Origin: Patescibacteria group bacterium
GTDB lineage: Bacteria; Patescibacteria; Microgenomatia; Daviesbacterales; UBA10151
Length of the DNA: 13,371 nt
Reading direction: 5' to 3'
Assembly (NCBI GenBank): GCA_023380995.1
Contig: JAMCTD010000072.1
Coordinates: forward strand, 1-13,371
Shown here piece by piece: positions 1 to 5,429 of the stretch. Within the stretch, counting starts at the first letter, position 1. Each line of letters opens with the position of its first letter. The notes below the pieces were generated by a model that was given only the letters and a program-made list of their open reading frames with translations, searched no databases and had not been told where the DNA came from. The position numbers and the translations under genes were made by a program.

Positions 1-728
1 TGGGAGAAGTAACCCTTTTTAAACATATCCCCGCTATGGCCTCTAGCTACGGCCTGAAGCTTCTGATCAAAAACTAAAGCTTTTAACCCTCTGCCGGTTC
101 TTTCTTTGTTAACTAACTCAAACATCGCGTTTTCTGATGTTTGATCAAGTGATATTTTATCTGTTTGAAAACCCAAATTAACTTTTTCATCTGTCTTAGG
201 TTTAATTGTAAGGAAAGTGAAGGAATCATTAGCCACTCCTCCAAAAACTTGTTTTACGGGAGACTCTAAACCATAAGCATATTTTAAAATTTGGCTGCCT
301 ACTTTTGAGTCTAAAACGCTCTTTTTGATAACTGGCTGGATGGGAAAAGTTGCAATTATTACTAAAATTATGGCAATAAATATCAAACACCTTAAAAGCC
401 CCGGGATAATTGATAAAAACCGGGAGAAGGGAAATTTAATTTGGGGGATTTTTGGTAAAAGAAGCCTAACTATTAAATAAAAAGTAACCTCTGATATAAA
501 CCAGACAGACATAAAACCTAAAACTAAAGTTAGCCCATGAGGAATGTGAAATTGCACCTCAAAAAACTTAGCTGGGATGTTGTAATAACGGAAAGATAAA
601 ACAAAAGCCAAAAGGAAACTTATAAAATCTACCAGCTCAAAGATTAAAGACCTGCCAAAAGACTCAACAGCAAATAATATCAACATCCCTAAAATTACCA
701 AATCCACCCAGTTTAAACCCAAATCCAT
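1..728 (-). CDS. CvpA-like membrane protein fused to a CAP (SCP/PR-1) domain, 3' end off the window
   Basis: Reading the minus strand from ATG at 728 gives 242 codons without a stop, so the gene continues past the left edge. Residues about 5-130 hold four hydrophobic segments (roughly 8-24, 28-47, 65-90, 104-128) and begin NWVDLVILGMLILFAVESFG, the pattern of the CvpA family. A linker of about 65 residues follows, then from about 200 ENAMFELVNKERTGRGLK and, after it, DQKLQAVARGHSGDMFKKGY, which is the start of an extracellular CAP domain (the Glu/His-containing N-terminal part). The CAP domain is cut by the window edge. The linker and CAP domain would probably lie outside the membrane; the substrate is unknown. 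The ATG was chosen because a TAATAT box sits 6 nt upstream and no in-frame hydrophobic sequence precedes it. CvpA-CAP fusions are, as far as I recall, seen in candidate-phyla bacteria. Confidence 0.85.
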   Translation of the reverse strand, partial: MDLGLNWVDLVILGMLILFAVESFGRSLIFELVDFISFLLAFVLSFRYYNIPAKFFEVQFHIPHGLTLVLGFMSVWFISEVTFYLIVRLLLPKIPQIKFPFSRFLSIIPGLLRCLIFIAIILVIIATFPIQPVIKKSVLDSKVGSQILKYAYGLESPVKQVFGGVANDSFTFLTIKPKTDEKVNLGFQTDKISLDQTSENAMFELVNKERTGRGLKALVFDQKLQAVARGHSGDMFKKGYFS

Positions 729-734
729 GTGTTA

Positions 735-740
735 ATATTA
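735..740 (-). promoter_or_regulatory. Possible -10 box of the CvpA-CAP gene
   Basis: TAATAT on the minus strand ends 6 nt before the ATG at 728, which would start the mRNA at or next to the start codon. No good -35 lies at 16-18 nt (TTGTAC is 20 nt away), so support is moderate. Confidence 0.35.
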
Positions 741-767
741 GCAAAATTGAGGCAAATTTAGTACAAT
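738..767 (+). promoter_or_regulatory. Candidate promoter for the tRNA-Lys gene
   Basis: TTAGCA (738-743), an 18-nt spacer and TACAAT (762-767) on the plus strand. Transcription would begin near 774, about 105 nt before the tRNA, and the leader would contain the inverted repeats at 778-876. It overlaps the divergent -10 of the CvpA-CAP gene. The -35 matches only 4 of 6. Confidence 0.4.
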
Positions 768-777
768 AGGTTCGGAA

Positions 778-876
778 GATCGGGCATCGGTGTATCAGTA
801 TATCAGTAAATCAGATTTTTCAATAGAGTAATTAACTCTCTGATACACTGCCTCACCGATCCACAGATATACTGAT
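778..876. repeat. Nested inverted repeats and short tandem repeat upstream of tRNA-Lys
   Basis: GTGTATCAG (790-798) is complementary to CTGATACAC (840-848), and outside it GATCGG (778-783) to CCGATC (856-861). The octamer TATCAGTA occurs twice in tandem (793-808), followed by AATCAG. ATCAGTATATC (794-804) is also complementary to GATATACTGAT (866-876), so two mutually exclusive folds exist. A small AGAGT/ACTCT hairpin lies inside at 826-839. The segment could be processed from the pre-tRNA leader or be a dispersed intergenic repeat; its function is not known. Confidence 0.55.
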
Positions 877-879
877 TTG

Positions 880-951
880 GGGCCGGTAGCTCAGCGGTAG
901 AGCAGGAGCCTTTTAAGCTCTTGGTCCAGGGTTCGATCCCCTGCCGGCTCA
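880..951 (+). tRNA. tRNA-Lys (anticodon TTT)
   Basis: A complete 72-nt cloverleaf. Acceptor stem 880-886/944-950 (7 bp with one G-U), D arm 889-892/900-903 with loop AGCGGTA, anticodon stem 905-909/917-921 with loop CTTTTAA and anticodon TTT at 912-914, variable loop 922-926, T arm 927-931/939-943 with loop TTCGATC, discriminator A951. CCA is not encoded (A951 is followed by CT), so it must be added after transcription. An intrinsic terminator follows at 959-991. Confidence 0.95.
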
Positions 952-958
952 CTTTACA

Positions 959-991
959 CAAAAATGCAGTCCTTGTGACTGCTTTTTTTGT
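959..991 (+). terminator. Intrinsic terminator after tRNA-Lys
   Basis: GCAGTC (966-971), loop CTTGT, GACTGC (977-982), then seven T (983-989). The upstream ACAAAAA can pair with the T tract to lengthen the stem. It starts 8 nt after the tRNA. Confidence 0.88.
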
Positions 992-995
992 AAAT

Positions 996-1086
996 GCCGC
1001 AGGGATTGAATTGCGTCTCCCGCCTCTGGGCGGGAAAGACTGTTCGACTCCCGAAGGGAGCAAGATTCTCTTATCCCCTGCCGGCT
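996..1086. repeat. Hairpin-rich segment ending in a copy of the tRNA-Lys 3' end
   Basis: ATCCCCTGCCGGCT at 1073-1086 is identical to 936-949, the 3' half of the tRNA T arm plus acceptor strand. Its complement occurs imperfectly at 996-1006 (GCCGCAGGGAT, two 1-nt gaps), so the segment is closed by a long imperfect stem. Inside are TCCCGCC/GGCGGGA (1018-1024/1029-1035, loop TCTG) and CTCCC/GGGAG (1048-1052/1056-1060, loop GAA). GTTCGACTCC at 1042-1051 resembles a tRNA T loop, but the arm cannot form properly, so this is not a functional tRNA. It may be a degraded second tRNA, a REP-like repeat or a remnant attachment site. Confidence 0.5.
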
Positions 1087-1097
1087 TACATGTTAAT

Positions 1098-1119
1098 TTA
1101 GACTGTCGTAGTAGTCTAA
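1098..1119. repeat. Small hairpin between the tRNA region and the 204-aa gene
   Basis: TTAGACT (1098-1104) and AGTCTAA (1113-1119) form a perfect 7-bp stem with an 8-nt loop, 31 nt beyond the stop codon of the minus-strand gene. There is no T tract on either side, so it is at best a weak 3'-end structure for that gene. Confidence 0.3.
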
Positions 1120-1150
1120 TCTAACCACTAACTACTTTATGGATTAAATT

Positions 1151-1765
1151 TTACAAAGGTGGAATTGATTCTGGCGGCTCTGGTTTCTTAGGATTTAAAA
1201 ACTCATCTATTTTAGCAAGTAACTGTTTGGCACTTTCTTCTTTTGCTCTATCTCTTTCTGCCTTGGTTTCTTTTGCAACTATGATAGCCTGATCAACTTT
1301 AGCTAAAACTTGAGTGGTACTCGCAGGATCAGAATTTCTCCCTGTTATCCTTGACCAAAAATTATGACTGCTTACTGCGTTTATATCTCCTACGACTTGA
1401 CCTATATTTGAATATTTGAAATCGGTAACCTCTATCGGAACCGGAGAGGGAGCCATCTTATTTGTGTAATATTTATCAGCATCAGCCTGGGTAGAGAGAG
1501 CACCTGCTCCAGGGCTTGGAACTGAGGTGACAAAAATATCTCCACTTTTAAATAAAATCACATGTTCACGTTGATCCTTACTAACCGGAAGAATATAAGC
1601 TATAAGTTCACTGCTTGAACGAGCACCCTCCTGAAAATGTTTTAAAACAATTCCTCTACCTAATTGTTCCATATTTAGCTTATCTATCCGTTCAGAGAGT
1701 CCCGGGAAATATCCTTCCATTCTTTCTCCAGCCGATCTTAGAAAAGCTTCGTCACCCTCTTGCAT
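1151..1765 (-). CDS. Hypothetical protein, 204 aa, with charged helical C-terminus
   Basis: I do not recognise this protein. It starts MQEGDEAFLRSAGERMEGYF, has no signal peptide or membrane segment, and is probably cytosolic. The middle (about 45-120) reads as a mixed alpha/beta domain with short hydrophobic strands such as ELIAYILPV, HVILFKSGDIFVTSV. Residues about 150-195 are highly charged and helical (VDQAIIVAKETKAERDRAKE), likely a coiled coil, followed by a Pro/Glu-rich tail (KKPEPPESIPPL). The gene stands alone, with 234 nt of non-coding DNA upstream and the tRNA region downstream. A TAATAT box 8 nt before the ATG predicts a very short or absent 5' UTR. Uninterrupted reading, coding-like composition and the promoter make it a credible gene. 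Confidence 0.75.
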   Translation of the reverse strand: MQEGDEAFLRSAGERMEGYFPGLSERIDKLNMEQLGRGIVLKHFQEGARSSSELIAYILPVSKDQREHVILFKSGDIFVTSVPSPGAGALSTQADADKYYTNKMAPSPVPIEVTDFKYSNIGQVVGDINAVSSHNFWSRITGRNSDPASTTQVLAKVDQAIIVAKETKAERDRAKEESAKQLLAKIDEFLNPKKPEPPESIPPL

Positions 1766-1773
1766 ATTCTTTT

Positions 1774-1803
1774 ATATTAAATGTTCTTGGTAAACAATAG
1801 CAA
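1774..1803 (-). promoter_or_regulatory. Candidate promoter of the 204-aa gene
   Basis: On the minus strand TTGCTA (1803-1798), an 18-nt spacer and TAATAT (1779-1774). The -10 lies 8 nt before the ATG at 1765, so the mRNA would have a 0-3 nt leader. Confidence 0.45.
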
Positions 1804-1956
1804 GCAATGAATTTAAAATGCCTACTTCCACGCAGAATGATTACCAATGCAGTTAAGATTCACCTATTGAAAAACATTATTTACTCTTTTTAAATATGCC
1901 TCAAGTAAACCACAATCCAGTTGAATAATGTGTTCCGCATTTTGATTGTTTACAAC

Positions 1957-1981
1957 AATAAGATATTGCCAAAATCTTATT
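1957..1981 (-). terminator. Weak hairpin 3' of the ABC transporter gene
   Basis: AATAAGAT (1957-1964) and ATCTTATT (1974-1981) form a perfect 8-bp AT-rich stem with a 9-nt loop, 18 nt after the stop codon of the minus-strand gene. There is no real T tract on the minus side (GTTGT follows), so it is more a 3'-end structure than a strong terminator. The rest of 1766-1999 holds no ORF that I can support. Confidence 0.35.
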
Positions 1982-1999
1982 TTGATATTGAATTAATGA

Positions 2000-3823
2000 T
2001 TATTGATACCCTTGAGCTTGTAAACTAAATAAAGCAGCATATTGGCGGTCAAGTTTTATTAATTGACTATGACTACCTGATTCTACAATCTTGCCATCAT
2101 CAATCACATAAATGTTATCTGCATTTCTAACTGTAGAAAACCTGTGGGAAATAATAATCACAGTTTTATCTTTGGATAATTTTTCCACTCTGTTGAAAAT
2201 TTCCGTTTCTGCTCGGGCATCTATTGCAGCTGTTGGTTCATCCAAAATAAGGATGGGGGCATTTCTGAAAAAACCTCTGGCCAAAGCAATTTTCTGCCAT
2301 TGGCCAACAGACAATTCAACTCCCCCAGTGAAAGTCCTACCCAACATCTGCTCATAACCATGTTCCAGCTTTTTGATCATAGGATCTGCTCCAGAAGATA
2401 CAGCAGCTTCAATAATTTTATTTATATTTTCTTTTTCTTCAGCCTTACCAAAATGTATATTTTCCCGGGCTTTATATTCATATTTTACAAAATCCTGGAA
2501 CAACACCCCCAAAGCTCTATACCAGTAATTTAAATCTATTTTTTTAATATTCATTCCATTAATCAAAATTTCTCCTTCATCAACATCATAAAATCTACAA
2601 AGCAGCTTGATGATAGTTGTTTTACCTGAGCCATTTTCCCCAACTAATGCTATTTTTTCAGCAGGTTTAATTGTTAGGTTAAAATTTTTAAGCACCTGCT
2701 TTGGATTACCCGGATAAGCGAAAGCAACATTTTTAAATTCTATTAAAGGAGATTCTTTCAAATCAATCCTTTGCGGATTTTCTTCATGTTTCAATCTGGG
2801 AGCAGCATCTAAAACCTCAAATATAGAAGCCGTATATAAACTTTCAGAAAAGATCCTTACTAAATTCCTAAAAAGCCCTCCTACTCCGCTTTGCAAATTA
2901 GTTATTACAGTTGTAAAATAGCTTATGTCACCAACCGTAATTCTTTTTGCCACTGCCTCAAGCACAATAAATAATAAAACTGCAATAAAAGTTATTCCTC
3001 CCAAAATATTAAAAATTGAATTAATCCCTAAATACCTGGTTGCAAGTGTCTTATTCTCTTGATAAATATCCTCCTGTAATCCCTTAATTTCCGAGAGAAA
3101 CCTTTTTGGCAGCTGGAATAATTTCATCTCTTTTATAGAATCCCTTTCTTGCAGCAAGTCAGATATATACCAAAACTTTTTCCGGTAGGGACTTTTAGCA
3201 TCCCAGATTCCCCATGATAATTCCGATTCCTTGATACGGCTCACAAGTTCCGGTATGGCAACAACCATAATCACTACAATAAGTATAGGGGAAAGGGTGG
3301 CTAAAACTACTACAGCAGCAAGTACTTGGACCAGGCTTTGAAAACCAAAAAGCAAATAGTCCATTAAATTAAGTGGCCGCCAGCTGTATGCATCTTTGAC
3401 TTTCTCCAGAACATTTTTAAATTCGCTGTCTTCAAAATAAGCCATATCAAGACTGGAAATTTTGGACAAAACTATCTGATATAAAGAAATGGGAATCTTG
3501 GTATATAAAAGCCTGTGAAAATAATCCTGGGCCGAAAAAGCTAAAGATTGAATTGTATACACTGCAAAGCCAGCTACAAAAAGAATTATAAATTTATTGA
3601 AGTCAGCGGAACCTTTAGAAATTGACAAAACTACTTGGTCAATAACCAGCTTAAAAATATAAGCAAAAGCAAAGGGGACTAAAGCCGGAACAGTAACAAC
3701 CAAAGCATTTGCCAAAAGGAGCCATTTATCAATGGACCACAAAAGCCCCAGCAACCGAAATGAAATTGCCACTGTCTGTTTAAATCTGCCCATTCTTTCC
3801 AAATAATTAAGTTTAAAACGCAT
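2000..3823 (-). CDS. ABC transporter half-transporter (membrane domain fused to ATPase)
   Basis: A 607-aa type I exporter half-transporter that should work as a dimer in the cytoplasmic membrane; the substrate cannot be told. Residues about 25-320 form the membrane domain with about six helices (clear ones near 34-62, 79-98, 155-193, 265-292). The ATPase domain shows Walker A GENGSGKTT (395-403), Q-loop Gln443, signature LSVGQ (504-508, for LSGGQ), Walker B ILILDEP (524-530) and the H-loop His560 in IIISHRFS. All residues needed for ATP hydrolysis are present. I chose ATG at 3823; an in-frame TTG at 3841 would add 6 residues, and an ATG 10 codons further in (preceded by GGAAAG) is also possible. 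It is a single gene with no adjacent partner, so probably homodimeric. No convincing promoter is visible upstream. Confidence 0.93.
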   Translation of the reverse strand: MRFKLNYLERMGRFKQTVAISFRLLGLLWSIDKWLLLANALVVTVPALVPFAFAYIFKLVIDQVVLSISKGSADFNKFIILFVAGFAVYTIQSLAFSAQDYFHRLLYTKIPISLYQIVLSKISSLDMAYFEDSEFKNVLEKVKDAYSWRPLNLMDYLLFGFQSLVQVLAAVVVLATLSPILIVVIMVVAIPELVSRIKESELSWGIWDAKSPYRKKFWYISDLLQERDSIKEMKLFQLPKRFLSEIKGLQEDIYQENKTLATRYLGINSIFNILGGITFIAVLLFIVLEAVAKRITVGDISYFTTVITNLQSGVGGLFRNLVRIFSESLYTASIFEVLDAAPRLKHEENPQRIDLKESPLIEFKNVAFAYPGNPKQVLKNFNLTIKPAEKIALVGENGSGKTTIIKLLCRFYDVDEGEILINGMNIKKIDLNYWYRALGVLFQDFVKYEYKARENIHFGKAEEKENINKIIEAAVSSGADPMIKKLEHGYEQMLGRTFTGGVELSVGQWQKIALARGFFRNAPILILDEPTAAIDARAETEIFNRVEKLSKDKTVIIISHRFSTVRNADNIYVIDDGKIVESGSHSQLIKLDRQYAALFSLQAQGYQ

Positions 3824-3908
3824 GAGCTCATGGTAGCACAAACAAATTCTTCTGTTAAACTGCGGGATTATTAGTATTCATCGTTTCGCTTTGGCAGCAC
3901 TTAAGTTG

Positions 3909-3937
3909 TTGACAGTCTGCATTTTGGTTCATACAAT
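3909..3937 (+). promoter_or_regulatory. Near-consensus sigma-70 promoter of the 92-aa gene
   Basis: TTGACA (3909-3914), a 17-nt spacer and TACAAT (3932-3937). Only 8 nt separate the -10 box from the ATG at 3946, so the start of transcription falls on or within about 2 nt of the start codon. This predicts a leaderless mRNA. Confidence 0.88.
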
Positions 3938-3945
3938 ACAGACTT

Positions 3946-4224
3946 ATGGTTGAGCAGAAACCAGAAACTACAGGTGAACCAATACAACCTCCTGATATAG
4001 AAGAAGTTTTGCTTGAGGAAGCAAATGCCTATTTTAAAGCAGCAACAATTTGTAGAATTAACCTTACATTGCTTGGTATATCAGGAGACCGATATAAAAA
4101 TCCTCAAAATGGAGTACAAATTGTGCCAATAGGTAAAGTTGCCTTAAGTATTGGCGAAGGAAACTCAAGAATGGAAATAATTAATTGGCGCAGGCAAGTA
4201 GATTTACTACACCCAGCTTTATAA
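3946..4224 (+). CDS. Hypothetical protein, 92 aa
   Basis: I do not recognise this protein. It begins MVEQKPETTGEPIQPPDIEE, a polar Pro/Glu-rich lead, followed by a helix with ANAYFKAATICRINLTLLG and a C-terminal part GVQIVPIGKVALSIGEG, NSRMEIINWRRQVDLL that reads as beta strands ending in a helix. There is no signal peptide or membrane segment, so it is likely cytosolic. It sits 143 nt before the histidine kinase gene on the same strand, but both have their own strong promoter. The near-consensus promoter placed directly against its ATG is the best evidence that the gene is real and well expressed. Confidence 0.75.
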   Translation: MVEQKPETTGEPIQPPDIEEVLLEEANAYFKAATICRINLTLLGISGDRYKNPQNGVQIVPIGKVALSIGEGNSRMEIINWRRQVDLLHPAL

Positions 4225-4284
4225 AACCTCACTACACTATAAGATTCTAATAAGCTCAATCTTCCCTTCATCACCCGTATTAAT

Positions 4285-4313
4285 TTGACTATTGTTATAG
4301 GCTACGGTATAAT
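4285..4313 (+). promoter_or_regulatory. Strong sigma-70 promoter of the histidine kinase gene
   Basis: TTGACT (4285-4290), a 17-nt spacer and a perfect TATAAT (4308-4313). Transcription should start at about 4320, exactly where the inverted repeat of the leader begins, leaving a leader of about 48 nt before the kinase ATG at 4368. Confidence 0.87.
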
Positions 4314-4320
4314 TATACAT

Positions 4321-4367
4321 ACAGGATTTTCCGTAACAGAAAAAATGCGGAATTACCTGTATTTTTT
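4321..4367 (+). promoter_or_regulatory. Terminator-like hairpin in the kinase leader (possible attenuator)
   Basis: ACAGG and TTCCG (4321-4325, 4329-4333) pair with CGGAA and CCTGT (4348-4352, 4356-4360); a symmetric 3x3 internal loop lies between the two 5-bp helices. ATTTTTT (4361-4367) follows at once and ends at the start codon. An alternative pairing of AAAAAAT (4340-4346) with ATTTTTT would remove the hairpin. This is the layout of a transcription attenuator, but the loop is large (14 nt) and the stem modest. Confidence 0.4.
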
Positions 4368-4371
4368 ATGA
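4345..4371 (+). CDS. Possible 8-codon leader peptide overlapping the kinase start
   Basis: ATG at 4345 opens MRNYLYFL, ending in TGA at 4369-4371. This stop overlaps the kinase start as ATGA. The ORF begins in the loop of the leader hairpin and its translation would melt the 3' arm. Since the kinase has no Shine-Dalgarno sequence, termination-reinitiation is a possible way to start it. An ORF this short can arise by chance. Confidence 0.25.
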   Translation: MRNYLYFL

Positions 4372-5375
4372 CAGTAGAAGGAGATGCAATTCAATTCCGG
4401 GCAGATAGACACACTCCTAACCCACTCAACACTGAGGGGGTAATTCCTGCTGTCCTTACTACAACACCATCACCTTTAGAAGGTTATGTAAATCTTGAGA
4501 GTCCTGTTACCGAGGAACCACTTGATTCAGACGCGTTAGTAACACTATGCGTTCAAAACGCAGGATTAAAGGAACAGATAGCAGGATTAGAGGCAGAAAG
4601 AGCTGGACACCAAACCCTAATTACTCAATTATTTGTCATGATCCAAGCACTATCAGAACAAACAAAAGGGCTAAATGAGATGGTTAGGATAGTTGCTCAT
4701 GACCTGAGAAGCCCAACAACTGCAATTACAGGGAATATTCAAATTGCCCGGAAAATGTTAAGCAAAGAACCATTAAATCGGGATAAATTAGATAAAATAC
4801 TTGAAACAGCCGATACTAATACTTGGAGAATCGCAAATCAAATAAACAGAACCCTTGATGTTGAAGATCCTCTTGAAAGACTACAAAAAAGGCCAAGATC
4901 CATAGCAGCCATTATTAAAGAAGCTTCAGAAAATACTGCTAAATCAATAAAGCAGGCAGGTGTTTCATTAATAATAGAACCTCCTGATCCAGCTTTACAA
5001 GTTTTTGCCAATGATACTTTAACATCTGTTCTCATGATTTTTATGGAAAACGCTGCTCACGCAATGACAGGAACAAGAAAAAGCACTAGAGTATTAAGCA
5101 TCACATCACAAATAGTTGCGGAAGGCAAGAACATTACCCTTTATGCAGCAGACAATGGTATAGGTATAAGCGAAAAATATCAAGAAAAAATCTTTAGGGG
5201 TTATTCTTCCAAAAGGTCTTCCTCAGGATTTGGTTTAGGTGAAGCACAAGCAATTGCCCTAAAACATGGAGGCCGAGTCTGGTTAGAAAGAAGTGTTACC
5301 AAAGAAATGCTTCAAGAAGACCCTAGCTTAGGACACACTGGGTCAACTTTTGCCCTTTCTTTACCTCTTTGTTAA
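4368..5375 (+). CDS. Soluble sensor histidine kinase
   Basis: A 335-aa kinase without membrane segments, so it should sense a cytosolic signal or partner. Residues 1-55 are polar and low in structure; about 58-110 form a coiled coil (LKEQIAGLEAERAG). The dimerisation/phosphoacceptor domain has the H-box IVAHDLRSPTTAITGN with His111. The ATPase domain shows the N-box MENAAHAM (Asn228), G1 box DNGIGI (262-267), F-box KIFRGYSS and G2 box SSGFGLGEAQAIALKHGG (285-302). All boxes are intact, so it should autophosphorylate. No PAS, GAF or HAMP domain is recognisable. No response regulator lies next to it on the same strand; the nearest is at 6589-7260 on the other strand. It has its own promoter and an unusual leader. 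The true start may be a few codons further in, since no ribosome binding site marks it. Confidence 0.93.
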   Translation: MTVEGDAIQFRADRHTPNPLNTEGVIPAVLTTTPSPLEGYVNLESPVTEEPLDSDALVTLCVQNAGLKEQIAGLEAERAGHQTLITQLFVMIQALSEQTKGLNEMVRIVAHDLRSPTTAITGNIQIARKMLSKEPLNRDKLDKILETADTNTWRIANQINRTLDVEDPLERLQKRPRSIAAIIKEASENTAKSIKQAGVSLIIEPPDPALQVFANDTLTSVLMIFMENAAHAMTGTRKSTRVLSITSQIVAEGKNITLYAADNGIGISEKYQEKIFRGYSSKRSSSGFGLGEAQAIALKHGGRVWLERSVTKEMLQEDPSLGHTGSTFALSLPLC

Positions 5376-5397
5376 GAAAAAGTTACAGCCTAATTTT

Positions 5398-5406
5398 TGG
5401 TATACT
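5398..5406 (+). promoter_or_regulatory. Extended -10 promoter of the cysS-like gene
   Basis: TGGTATACT (5398-5406) is an extended -10 (TGN plus TATACT), 23 nt before the ATG at 5430. No -35 stands out at the right distance, as is usual for this promoter type. It lies in the 54-nt gap after the kinase stop codon. Confidence 0.6.
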
Positions 5407-5429
5407 TCCATAAGCGTTAACTCCTTGAT

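Noticed and set aside
803..1063. 86-aa minus-strand ORF across the tRNA
   Set aside because: It reads antisense through the tRNA-Lys gene and its terminator; the peptide is a shadow of tRNA sequence.
996..1086. A second functional tRNA
   Set aside because: A T-loop-like motif and 3' end are present, but no D arm, anticodon arm or paired T arm can be formed.
921..1124. 67-aa plus-strand ORF starting in the tRNA
   Set aside because: It begins inside the tRNA anticodon arm and runs through a terminator and hairpins; no coding character.
1766..1999. Search for a small gene in the 234-nt gap
   Set aside because: Only tiny ORFs (about 10 codons) without promoter or binding site; nothing beyond the hairpin at 1957-1981.
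4241..4263. AAGATT/AATCTT hairpin as terminator of the 92-aa gene
   Set aside because: Only 6 AT-rich base pairs with an 11-nt loop and no T tract after it.
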